Source of the DNA: an uncultured Acetatifactor sp.
GTDB taxonomy: Bacteria; Bacillota; Clostridia; Lachnospirales; Lachnospiraceae
Length of the DNA stretch: 64,000 bases
Direction of reading: 5' to 3'
Assembly: GCA_910585015.1 (NCBI GenBank)
Contig: CAJUCT010000010.1
Coordinates: 27,501-91,500, forward strand
The notes under the pieces are model-generated. The model saw nothing but the letters and a program-made list of their open reading frames with translations, did not search any database and was not told the origin of the DNA. Numbering within the stretch: the first letter of the stretch is position 1; every line of letters begins with the position of its first letter. The position numbers were made by a program, and so were the translations under genes. Positions 15,301-21,311 of this stretch are shown one piece after another.

Positions 15301-15751
15301 CCCCTAAACGGTCAGCTGCGCCCAAACCATTTTCAACAGCGTAAGTAAGATTATGACGGCAACTAAAAAATTTCCCACAGTCATGATCAACAGTATCCAA
15401 GACTCCAGTTTCTTCAAAAACTCCAGAAACGCTGTCAGGTCTTCTCTGTCCATCGCTGGTTCCCTCCCTGGCATCCAATCCGTTCTCGACTTTCTCCTCC
15501 GGCTCCAGATAAGGCGTAAGACACTTAGCGACATAGTCAAAGGCATCCTTCAAAGTACGGGCAGCATAGACATATCCTCCATAACAGGAAATGACATTCC
15601 CCTCATACGCATGGTCAACACGCACGTAGTACCAAAGCTGACCATAATCGTCTCCCCGGACATCCAGATGGACGCCGGAGACCACGTTTCCATAACAAGG
15701 TGATGTTTTCTCTGTGATAACAAACTTGTCCTCTCGTTTCGGTAACTTCAT
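15284..15751 (-). CDS. Phage early protein of unknown function
   Basis: A 155-residue frame from an ATG at 15751 with AAGGAGAG upstream. The first 100 residues look like a compact beta-rich domain (VHLDVRGDDYGQLWYYVRV, then TLKDAFDYVAKCL); the last 50, which overlap the membrane peptide gene, are Gly/Asp-rich and less convincing, so the biologically used C-terminus is uncertain. It is the first gene of the leftward phage operon. Not recognised. Confidence 0.55.
   Translation of the reverse strand: MKLPKREDKFVITEKTSPCYGNVVSGVHLDVRGDDYGQLWYYVRVDHAYEGNVISCYGGYVYAARTLKDAFDYVAKCLTPYLEPEEKVENGLDAREGTSDGQRRPDSVSGVFEETGVLDTVDHDCGKFFSCRHNLTYAVENGLGAADRLGGVSLA
15304..15453 (-). CDS. 49-residue single-pass membrane peptide
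   Basis: ATG at 15453 with GGGAGGG 8 bases upstream. The peptide has a charged N-terminus (MDREDLTAFLEFLKKLE) and one membrane helix (ILLIMTVGNFLVAVIILLTLL). It overlaps the 3' part of the next listed gene in another frame. The good ribosome site supports translation. Could be a phage membrane or superinfection protein; not recognised. Confidence 0.55.
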   Translation of the reverse strand: MDREDLTAFLEFLKKLESWILLIMTVGNFLVAVIILLTLLKMVWAQLTV

Positions 15752-15820
15752 CTTTTCTCTCCTTCCACTCCCGGGCCTCTGACATGGCAGCTGCATCCGG
15801 GGCTATACTTTCGATCGAAT

Positions 15821-15905
15821 TTGTGCTACAATTACCTCTAAGACGTCTTTTATATGGGAACTTGTCCCACAAGTTTAGTATAGTAGCTAATTAGCGAATT
15901 GTCAA
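15821..15905 (-). promoter_or_regulatory. Leftward phage promoter with two operators
   Basis: On the minus strand TTGACA (15905-15900), 17-base spacer and TATACT (15882-15877) form a near-ideal promoter for the leftward genes. TTGTnnnACAA operators at 15862-15872 (over the expected start site) and 15821-15831 would let the divergent repressor shut it off. The palindrome GCTAATTAGC (15886-15895) lies in the spacer, and CGAATT/AATTCG arms flank the -35. Confidence 0.7.
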
Positions 15906-15946
15906 CAACTAATTCGATAATTAACGATTTTTTTTGGGAGAAACAT

Positions 15947-16294
15947 ATGTCACTTTACGAGAGAATGAAAAAGACATGTAATGAAAAAGGCACAAATTTT
16001 AAGCGTTTAGAACAAGAGCTAGGTTTTGGAAACGGAACATTAAGAAAATGGGAAAACCAAAATCCAAGTTATGATAAAGTCGTAGCAGTAGCTAATAAGC
16101 TAAAAGTTTCACTCAATTGGTTGATTCTGGGAAAAGAATCTGAAGACCTCACTCCAGAGGAGCAGCAGCTAATAGATCTATACCGTCAGGCGGACGATCG
16201 GGGAAAGCGGAGCATCCTTAGACTGGCCCAGGATGAAGCCCGGGAACTCGAATCATCAACTTCTGGGATTGGATCCACCGGAACCGATAGCTAG
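15947..16294 (+). CDS. XRE-family phage repressor
   Basis: A 115-residue regulator with an N-terminal helix-turn-helix (residues about 5-62; LEQELGFGNGTLRKWENQ contains the recognition helix) and a helical C-terminus (LTPEEQQLIDLYRQADDRGK, a common tail in Firmicutes XRE proteins). It is transcribed away from the leftward operon. The ATG at 15947 has GGGAG upstream; 48 upstream bases in frame are not needed. The gene is AT-rich in its first part and GC-richer at the 3' end. It likely binds the TTGTnnnACAA sites around it. A second copy of its C-terminal region survives at 16975. Confidence 0.85.
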   Translation: MSLYERMKKTCNEKGTNFKRLEQELGFGNGTLRKWENQNPSYDKVVAVANKLKVSLNWLILGKESEDLTPEEQQLIDLYRQADDRGKRSILRLAQDEARELESSTSGIGSTGTDS

Positions 16295-16347
16295 TTGTGG
16301 GACAAACCATCTGCAGGTGTATGCTGCAGCATGAACTTGTAGCACAA
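16295..16347. promoter_or_regulatory. Two operators between repressor and antisense RNA
   Basis: TTGTGGGACAA at 16295-16305, directly after the repressor stop codon, and TTGTAGCACAA at 16337-16347, ending 6 bases before the -35 of the antisense RNA promoter. Same family as the other phage operators. Confidence 0.6.
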
Positions 16348-16353
16348 ATTTGC

Positions 16354-16382
16354 TTGACGGGAACTTTAAAGGATGTTATAGT
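16354..16382 (+). promoter_or_regulatory. Promoter of antisense (antitoxin) RNA
   Basis: TTGACG (16354-16359), a 17-base spacer and TATAGT (16377-16382). No gene follows on this strand before the terminator at 16434, so the product should be an RNA of about 80 bases. Confidence 0.7.
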
Positions 16383-16388
16383 AAGCAT

Positions 16389-16468
16389 GTAGAGATAAGA
16401 CGTTGTGATAAGAGGTCCAAACGTCAACAGCAAGAAAACCCCGGGAGTCGCATTCCCGGGGTTTTCCT
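16389..16468 (+). ncRNA. Antisense RNA antitoxin (RNA II-like) of type I module
   Basis: The predicted RNA runs from the promoter at 16354 to the bidirectional hairpin at 16434-16466. It contains ATAAGAGGTCCAAA (16408-16421) and TCAACAGCAA (16424-16433). The same two words recur, in the same DNA orientation, in the toxin leader and start region (16565-16581 and 16606-16616), which is transcribed in the opposite direction. The RNA is therefore complementary to the 5' end and start region of the toxin message, plus the shared terminator. This is the arrangement of the par locus of plasmid pAD1 (RNA I/RNA II). Function is inferred from this architecture. Confidence 0.65.
16434..16466. terminator. 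Shared bidirectional terminator of toxin and antisense RNA
   Basis: A perfect 13-base stem GAAAACCCCGGGA (16434-16446) with its complement (16454-16466) and a 7-base loop; A-run and T-run on the two sides serve both strands. Confidence 0.88.
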
Positions 16469-16490
16469 ATGTAACTGTGCTGACTGTTGC

Positions 16491-16577
16491 TTATTCATCT
16501 CCATCCAGCCACTTGCATATGTAATGAGATATTACATTTGCTATGATAGAGATAAAAAAACTATATAAGAGGTCCAA
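16491..16577 (-). CDS. Fst-like type I toxin peptide (28 residues)
   Basis: A TTG start at 16577 with GGAGG 8 bases upstream encodes a 28-residue peptide: short N-terminus, one membrane helix (YSFFISIIANVISHYI), then CKWLDGDE. Single helix followed by W/charged tail is typical of Fst/Ldr-type membrane toxins. A GTG at 16586 overlaps the ribosome site and is less likely. The message starts near 16614 from an extended -10 promoter (TGCTATAAT on the minus strand, 16629-16621). A TTCC-AGCA-GGAA hairpin touches the ribosome site, as in fst where a 5' stem limits translation. It ends at the terminator shared with the antisense RNA. Toxicity is inference. Confidence 0.65.
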   Translation of the reverse strand: MDLLYSFFISIIANVISHYICKWLDGDE

Positions 16578-16688
16578 AACGCTCACCTCCTTCCTGCTGG
16601 AAAGAGTCAACAGCAAAGCTATTATAGCATACCATTCCGGGGAAGTACATTAAAAGTTGACAAGAAATGCCATGAGATGAAGGGGGAA

Positions 16689-16752
16689 TTGTTCTACAAG
16701 TAGACGCGCAGCGGGTCGGATCAGGATGCTCCAGATTGAACTTGTGCTACAA
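16689..16752. promoter_or_regulatory. Two operators near right end of prophage
   Basis: TTGTTCTACAA at 16689-16699 and TTGTGCTACAA at 16742-16752, upstream of the toxin promoter on the minus strand and next to the attachment site. Same family as the other phage operators. Confidence 0.55.
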
Positions 16753-16772
16753 AAACAGGTCTAGACACCTTT

Positions 16773-16973
16773 ACTCTTAATCAGGGTGTCCAGGGTTCGA
16801 GCCCCTGGCGGTGCATTGAAGTCCTGGGATTCGCATAATTAGCGGGTTGTGGGGCTTTTTTTTGCGTGTAAAAAATCTGTGCCGGCTGGACACCCTGATT
16901 CGCGAAAAAGGTGTCTAGGGCAGTACTCGGAAGAAGATAGGGTCCAGTTTGTACACCGGTATGCCCGGCATTC
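16773..16973 (+). repeat. attR-side copy of 201-bp direct repeat
   Basis: Same sequence as 6860-7060 with one mismatch. It includes the last 43 bases of tRNA-Lys and 59 bases of an integrase 3' end. The element-side arm is CTAGACACCTTT just left of it (16761-16772). Confidence 0.95.
16915..16973 (-). pseudogene. Integrase 3' fragment (last 18 codons)
   Basis: Duplicate of the integrase C-terminus (stop at 16915-16917) in the second-element remnant; the rest of the gene is absent. Confidence 0.85.
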
Positions 16974-16974
16974 T

Positions 16975-17079
16975 GAGGATCTCACCCCTGAAGAGCAGCA
17001 GCTTGTAGATCTTTACCGCCAGGCGGATGAGCGGGGAAAGCGGAGCATCCTTAGACTGGCCCAAGATGAAGCCCGGGAG
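16975..17079 (+). pseudogene. Repressor C-terminal fragment
   Basis: Encodes EDLTPEEQQLVDLYRQADER and on to AREP, closely matching the C-terminal third of the repressor at 15947 (with several silent and a few amino acid changes). It lacks the DNA-binding domain and its own start. A longer open frame through it (16849-17187) is a chimera with the integrase tail read backwards and is not a gene. Confidence 0.8.
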
Positions 17080-17080
17080 C

Positions 17081-17119
17081 CCATCCACGTCACTTACAGA
17101 GAACCTTTCGCAATTGCCT
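17081..17119. repeat. Solo end of the 141-bp inverted-repeat element
   Basis: About 33 of 39 bases match the reverse complement of the left end of the element at 17398, including TTTCGCAATTGCCT. The rest of that element is absent here. Confidence 0.6.
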
Positions 17120-17208
17120 CGGATCTGCTAAGAAGTAAGGGGGAAGCTGTGCCGCAAATAGGTATACAGCGGGCCGGCTCAGAATAGATCAGAATGAACG
17201 GGGTTTTT

Positions 17209-17286
17209 ATGCTGCTGGAATTTACAGACAGAGAAACGATAGAAGTATATCAGAATTTCATGAACCGTGCGGATAAAATTTTATAA
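17209..17286 (+). other. 25-codon ORF, possible gene remnant
   Basis: ATG to TAA encoding MLLEFTDRETIEVYQNFMNR and five more residues. It looks like the first residues of a longer protein cut short, but no ribosome site is convincing and the family is not recognised. It lies between the second-element remnant and the hairpin insertion. Confidence 0.25.
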
Positions 17287-17384
17287 AGTTATAAAAACGG
17301 GTTTCCGGTAAATCTCTATCCATGCTATAATGAATTAAATACTCTATAACTCATTATTTTAAATCCCTCAGAAGTATAATATTG

Positions 17385-17551
17385 ATTTTCATATAATAGG
17401 TAATTGCGAAACGTTCTCCGCAAGTGACGTGGCTGGTCAATATATACAAAAACGGGCTCCGATGCAGTGGCCAGTCGCCCTTATTTTGTATATATTGCCC
17501 ATCCACTGTTCCCGGAAAGGGAGTTTCGCAATTGCCTAATTTTCATATAAT
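17385..17551. mobile_element. MITE-like 141-bp insertion with 13-bp target duplication
   Basis: A 141-bp element (17398-17538) has 15-base terminal inverted repeats (AGGTAATTGCGAAAC and GTTTCGCAATTGCCT, one mismatch) and a second inverted pair inside (CAATATATACAAAA / TTTTGTATATATTG). It is flanked by a perfect 13-base direct repeat ATTTTCATATAAT (17385-17397, 17539-17551), which looks like a target-site duplication and carries a TATAAT -10 box. It codes for nothing. Related ends occur at 17081-17119 and 45304-45327. Confidence 0.75.
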
Positions 17552-17569
17552 GTAGAGAGGAGAGAGATT

Positions 17570-19096
17570 TTGAACCCAAAATTAAGAGAGAAAACCATGG
17601 AATCCCTTTCGGCAGTTCTTCCGATCACGGGAATTGTGCTGCTGATTAGCATTTTCCTGGTGCCGATGGAACTGGGAAGCTTGGTCATGTTTGTGGTTGG
17701 CGCTATCATGCTGATTCTGGGAATGGGCTTTTTCCAGCTGGGGGCGGAGATGTCTATGACTCCTATCGGGGAGGGTATCGGCGTTCAGATATCCAAGACG
17801 CGCAAAGTGTTGGTTGTGCTGCTTATAGGCTTTGTCATGGGGGCGATCATCACCATTTCCGAACCAGACCTGCAGGTGTTGGCGGAACAGGTGCCCTCCG
17901 TGCCCAACCGGGTGCTGATTCTGACCGTTGCCGTGGGAGTGGGATTATTTCTGGCGCTGGCTATTGTGCGAATCAAGTTTCAGATTGACCTGTCCAAGAT
18001 GCTGATTATTCTGTATGGACTGTTGATTGGCGCCTCCTTTCTGGTGCCCAAGGAGTTCATGGCAGTGGCTTTTGATTCCGGCGGTGTCACTACTGGGCCC
18101 ATGACAGTGCCTTTCATCATGACCATGGGTATCGGTCTTGCCTCCCGGCGGACAGACAAAAATTCAGCCAGTGACAGTTTTGGTCTAGTGGCTTTATCAA
18201 GTATCGGCCCTATTCTGGCGGTGTTGGTGCTGGGATGTTTTTATAAGCCCACCGAGGCGGTATATTCATTGGGGGATGTGGCGACGGTAGTGACCACAAG
18301 GGATGTGGTCAGGGTGTTCGGCGGCAGTATTCCCATTTATGCCCGTGAAGTTCTTGTCTCGCTCCTTCCGATTGCCGCCGTATTTGTTATTTTCCAGCTG
18401 CTCACCCGCCGTTATCAAAGGAGGCAGTTAAAACGTATCGCCGTGGGACTGGTCTATACCTATGCGGGGCTAGTGCTGTTTCTCTGCGGCGTGAACGTGG
18501 GCTTTGCCCCGGTGGGTTCCTTTCTGGGAAAAGAGTTGGCATCGCTGGTGTTCAATTGGATACTTATACCTATCGGCATGTTGATCGGTTATTACATAGT
18601 GAAGGCGGAGCCGGCTATTCAAGTGCTCAATCATCAGGTGGAAAATGTGACCGATGGCGCAGTCTCGGTGAAGGCTATGAACCGCTGTATGTCCATAGGC
18701 GTGGCAATCAGCGTGGGCCTTGCCATGATGCGGGTCCTGACAGGACTTCCGATAGGGTGGATTATCATTCCGGGCTATCTGATTGCATTGGTGTTATCCC
18801 GCTTTGTCCCCAAAATTTTTGTGGGTATTGCCTTTGACTCCGGCGGCGTGGCCAGCGGTCCAATGACTTCTACATTTTTGCTGCCTCTCAGCATCGGCAC
18901 CTGCCAGGCCATCGGCGGGAACCTGATGACAGATGCCTTCGGAGTGGTGGCGCTGGTAGCGCTCACGCCTCTCATTGCCATACAGATCATGGGCATTGTG
19001 TATCAGGTCAAAATCAGCGCGATGCAGAAAAAGGCATTGCAGAATGCGGCGTTCCTGGATGATTGCGATGAGATTATTGATTTAAGTGACCGCTGA
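17570..19096 (+). CDS. DUF1538 membrane transporter-like protein
   Basis: A 508-residue polytopic membrane protein composed of two similar halves. Each half ends in a signature FDSGGV..GPMT segment (VAFDSGGVTTGPMTVPF near residue 165 and IAFDSGGVASGPMTSTF near 425), as in DUF1538 proteins. About 12 membrane helices are likely. Start is probably the TTG at 17570 (GGAGAG upstream); ATG at 17597 is an alternative. It is followed after 21 bases by a PII-like regulator, a pairing that suggests a transporter controlled by a PII-type sensor. Substrate unknown. The promoter region has been interrupted by the 141-bp inverted-repeat element. Confidence 0.85.
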   Translation: MNPKLREKTMESLSAVLPITGIVLLISIFLVPMELGSLVMFVVGAIMLILGMGFFQLGAEMSMTPIGEGIGVQISKTRKVLVVLLIGFVMGAIITISEPDLQVLAEQVPSVPNRVLILTVAVGVGLFLALAIVRIKFQIDLSKMLIILYGLLIGASFLVPKEFMAVAFDSGGVTTGPMTVPFIMTMGIGLASRRTDKNSASDSFGLVALSSIGPILAVLVLGCFYKPTEAVYSLGDVATVVTTRDVVRVFGGSIPIYAREVLVSLLPIAAVFVIFQLLTRRYQRRQLKRIAVGLVYTYAGLVLFLCGVNVGFAPVGSFLGKELASLVFNWILIPIGMLIGYYIVKAEPAIQVLNHQVENVTDGAVSVKAMNRCMSIGVAISVGLAMMRVLTGLPIGWIIIPGYLIALVLSRFVPKIFVGIAFDSGGVASGPMTSTFLLPLSIGTCQAIGGNLMTDAFGVVALVALTPLIAIQIMGIVYQVKISAMQKKALQNAAFLDDCDEIIDLSDR

Positions 19097-19117
19097 AGCG
19101 GACGAATGGAGGATTGA

Positions 19118-19810
19118 ATGGATAATCAGGAAAAAAATCTGTCATTTCAGCTGCTTGTGCTGATTACCAATCCCAGGCTGGCGGATAAGGCGACTAAGAT
19201 CTTCCGCAAGAGTACCCTGCCCGTTCAGTACAGGCTGAATGCCGAGGGGACGGCCTCCAGCGAGATTATGGATATGCTGGGTCTTGGCAGCATTGACAAA
19301 TGCATTCTGATGAGCGCGGTGCCCAGGCAGTTAGGAGTTGTCATGTTGAACAGATTGCGGTTCGAACTGCATCTGGGAGCGGTGAACAGTGGTATTGCGT
19401 TTACTGTATCCCTTAATGGCCTGAATAAGCTGCTCCTGCGTATGCTGGTTAAGAGTGAGGAAGAGAGTACACTTCATAATATAAGAAAGGTTGGAAACAT
19501 TATGTCAGACACGAAATATGCACTGATTGTAGCCACCGTAAATATAGGCTTCAGCGGGGATGTAATGGATGCCGCCAAAGCCGCCGGGGCCAGCGGTGGA
19601 ACAGTGATACACAGCCGATGGATCGGGAATGAGGAGGTTGCGGCTTCCTGGGGATTGAGTATGCAGGAGGAGAAGGAGATCGTTCTTATCCTGTCCGAGG
19701 CGGAAAAGAAGATGGAGATCATGAGCGGAATCAGCGAGAAATGTGGTATGCGCAGTGAGGCAAAGGGCTTGGTGATGGCGCTTCCCATTGATGCCGTGAT
19801 GGGGCTGTAA
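19118..19810 (+). CDS. PII-like signalling protein paired with DUF1538
   Basis: A 230-residue cytoplasmic protein that appears to hold two tandem PII-like (ferredoxin-fold) domains. The second starts near residue 135 (ALIVATVNIGFSGDVMDAAK..GASGGTVIHSR), matching the GA-x-G-G-T-x-x-x-R pattern of PII proteins. GGAGG precedes the ATG. Likely regulates the adjacent DUF1538 membrane protein in response to a nucleotide or metabolite. It lacks an obvious classical T-loop uridylylation tyrosine motif. Confidence 0.8.
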   Translation: MDNQEKNLSFQLLVLITNPRLADKATKIFRKSTLPVQYRLNAEGTASSEIMDMLGLGSIDKCILMSAVPRQLGVVMLNRLRFELHLGAVNSGIAFTVSLNGLNKLLLRMLVKSEEESTLHNIRKVGNIMSDTKYALIVATVNIGFSGDVMDAAKAAGASGGTVIHSRWIGNEEVAASWGLSMQEEKEIVLILSEAEKKMEIMSGISEKCGMRSEAKGLVMALPIDAVMGL

Positions 19811-20091
19811 TGAGAAGAATAAAAGAGAATATTTAAAATGCTTTTTTCGCCATTGATAATTTGCCTTAACAAAAGATTACACCATGCCTAATTACGAAAA
19901 GCAATCTGCACTTTGCTCCGTTCCGCCTATCCGAACCGTCAAGGGGCGAGTAGTATACTAACGGCAAAACCGTCTGCACTACTGCGGCGGCTGTCGGTAG
20001 GTTTTGGGGTGGCTCTGCCCCCGCGCCTCCGACCTTTCCCAGAGAACAGAATGGAATGTTTGCGTCAATAACTCAAAAAAGCAATCACTGA
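19811..20091. other. Non-coding scar region
   Basis: No gene can be supported. Contains a GC-rich stretch (about 19970-20035) unlike its AT-richer surroundings, and sits between a complete operon and a gene fragment, so it may be a recombination scar. Confidence 0.3.
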
Positions 20092-20208
20092 CAGCCCGAG
20101 CGTAACATCAGTTGGGAGGAACTGCCCTCCTATATAGAGGACTGTCCCTGGCATTTGCTCTGGAATTTTACGGTGGGAGGAAATCAGATCACGGAGATTA
20201 AAGAGTAA
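20092..20208 (+). pseudogene. 3' fragment of an unidentified gene
   Basis: An open frame without start codon, with a stop just upstream in frame, reading ..ISWEELPSYIEDCPWHLLWN..TEIKE and a stop. The CPWHLLWNFTV..ITEI pattern resembles the C-terminus of small secreted Firmicutes proteins of unknown function. It appears to be the tail of a deleted gene. Confidence 0.4.
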
Positions 20209-20247
20209 TATCTGTCATAGAGTAAAAACGGAAATAGCGCAGGGGTA

Positions 20248-21105
20248 TCACCCCCCTGCGTGGTTGTCTTCCCGGTGTTTTGTGTGGAAAAAAGATAGAC
20301 AGCCTCCGGGGCAGGCTTCTATGCATCTGCCGCAGCGTATGCATTCCGGGGAACGGGATATATCGCGGACGGATAGGGCCACCGGGCAAGCCTTCTCGCA
20401 GGCCCCGCAGGAGGTACACTGCTGCTCTTCCCAATGAATCTGCACCAGGCTGAAGCGGTTGAACAAGCCGTAGATTGCTCCCAACGGGCACAGATATTGA
20501 CAGAAGGGGCGGTAGACCGTTACGGAGAGAAGCAGGAGAAAGAGCAATATCCCCAGCTTCCAGAAGAACAATCCCCCGGCCTGGCTGCGCAGGAGTTTGT
20601 TGGCAGCCAGCAGCGGAATGGCGCCAAACAATGTGCCGGAAGGGCAGATATATTTGCAAAATGCCGGAACCTTTGCGAATCCACCAAATAAAAAAACAGA
20701 GCCGATGCATACGAAAAGGAGCAGAACGGCATATTTGCCGAACTTTAAGATATGATGCAGGGGCAATCGCTTTCTCTTGCGGAAAACAGGAATTTTGTGC
20801 AGGAGATCCTGTACCAGCCCGAAAGGACACAGCCATCCGCAGACAAAGCGTCCCAGAAGGCTGCCGACCAAAAAGAAAAAACCCAGCATCCCAAAAGGAA
20901 TCTGAAACCCCTGTCGGTTCAACAAAGCCTGAAGCGCCCCGATGGGGCAGGAGGCAACCGCGCCGGGGCAGGAATAGCAGTTCAGTCCCGGAACGCAGGC
21001 GTATTTTAAGGCGCCCTGGTATATTTTCCCATTTAGATAACCATAGGTATACCCGTTTGTAAGTATTGTAAAAATAAGCTGTACAGTCAGCCGGAGTTTT
21101 TTCAT
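20248..21105 (-). CDS. Membrane-bound 4Fe-4S protein (NapH/CcoG-like)
   Basis: A 285-residue membrane polyferredoxin. Membrane helices are interspersed with CxxxCP-type motifs in the N-terminal half (CYSCPGAVASCPIG, CGWLCPFG, CKYICPSG, CQYLCPLG), and two 4Fe-4S ferredoxin motifs close the protein (CTSCGACEKACP and CIRCGRCIEACP). Such proteins pass electrons across the cytoplasmic membrane. It is the last gene of a three-gene minus-strand operon with a TlpA-like thioredoxin lipoprotein and a CXXC mini-protein, suggesting it supplies electrons to extracellular thiol-disulfide exchange. Partner assignment is inference. Confidence 0.88.
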   Translation of the reverse strand: MKKLRLTVQLIFTILTNGYTYGYLNGKIYQGALKYACVPGLNCYSCPGAVASCPIGALQALLNRQGFQIPFGMLGFFFLVGSLLGRFVCGWLCPFGLVQDLLHKIPVFRKRKRLPLHHILKFGKYAVLLLFVCIGSVFLFGGFAKVPAFCKYICPSGTLFGAIPLLAANKLLRSQAGGLFFWKLGILLFLLLLSVTVYRPFCQYLCPLGAIYGLFNRFSLVQIHWEEQQCTSCGACEKACPVALSVRDISRSPECIRCGRCIEACPGGCLSFFHTKHREDNHAGG

Positions 21106-21158
21106 AATTACCTCCGCGCGCCCTGGCAGGCGCTCAATTCAATAAGAAAGATACTGTT

Positions 21159-21311
21159 TTATCCGATTCCGATACATTCCATGCAGATCATCACTGCCTT
21201 TCTCCATATAACAGCAAACTGCCCCTGGAAAATGCCGATGCCCAGAAAGAAGATTCCCATAAGCACTCCCCACAGCCAGCCGGGGGGGGTTTTATTTTTC
21301 CAGAAGCTCAT
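21159..21311 (-). CDS. CD1871A-like CXXC membrane mini-protein
   Basis: A 50-residue protein with one membrane helix (LWGVLMGIFFLGIGIFQG) and the C-terminal motif ICMECIGIG, characteristic of CD1871A-type CXXC proteins. The ATG at 21311 lies inside the end of the TlpA gene, with GGGAGG 9 bases upstream; the frame extending to 21362 is a shadow. It sits between the TlpA-like and the 4Fe-4S membrane proteins and could relay electrons between them through its CXXC pair. Confidence 0.8.
   Translation of the reverse strand: MSFWKNKTPPGWLWGVLMGIFFLGIGIFQGQFAVIWRKAVMICMECIGIG

Larger units (their letters stand above)
16408..16616. repeat. Paired direct repeats linking toxin mRNA and antisense RNA
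   Basis: Repeat a: 16408-16423 and 16565-16581 (ATAAGAGGTCCAAA(A)CG). Repeat b: 16424-16433 and 16607-16616 (TCAACAGCAA). In the first locus a and b are adjacent; in the second they are separated by the toxin ribosome site and a small hairpin (TTCC/GGAA). Because the two loci are transcribed convergently, these are the pairing regions. Confidence 0.8.
6860..16772. mobile_element. Inovirus-like (filamentous phage) prophage in tRNA-Lys
   Basis: One 9,913-bp unit bounded by a 201-bp direct repeat (6860-7060 and 16773-16973, one mismatch). Contents, in order along the minus strand from the control region: small accessory genes, a ribbon-helix-helix-like protein, a palindromic origin-like region, small membrane proteins, a 64-residue coat-like protein, a secreted C-terminally anchored protein, a Zot/pI-type ATPase, a Rep_trans-like initiator and a tyrosine integrase; a divergent XRE repressor and a type I toxin-antitoxin candidate lie at the right end. 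Zot-type ATPase plus rolling-circle Rep plus tiny membrane coat proteins is the hallmark of filamentous phages. No capsid, terminase or tail genes are seen. Assignment rests on motifs and layout, not on a database search. Confidence 0.82.
16773..17190. mobile_element. Deleted remnant of a second, tandem prophage
   Basis: After the right junction the sequence is an integrase 3' end joined directly to the 3' end of a repressor gene, then to a diverged version of the region found before attR (compare 17130-17190 with 16675-16760: shared AAGGGGGAA, CAGCGGG, GAATGAAC-like words). This is what remains if nearly all of a related element were lost by internal deletion. No second tRNA 3' copy follows, so its right junction is missing too. 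Confidence 0.75.

Noticed and set aside
16849..17187. 112-codon plus-strand open frame across the second-element junction
   Set aside because: It joins the antisense of the integrase tail to a repressor fragment; a chimera from deletion with no start signal.
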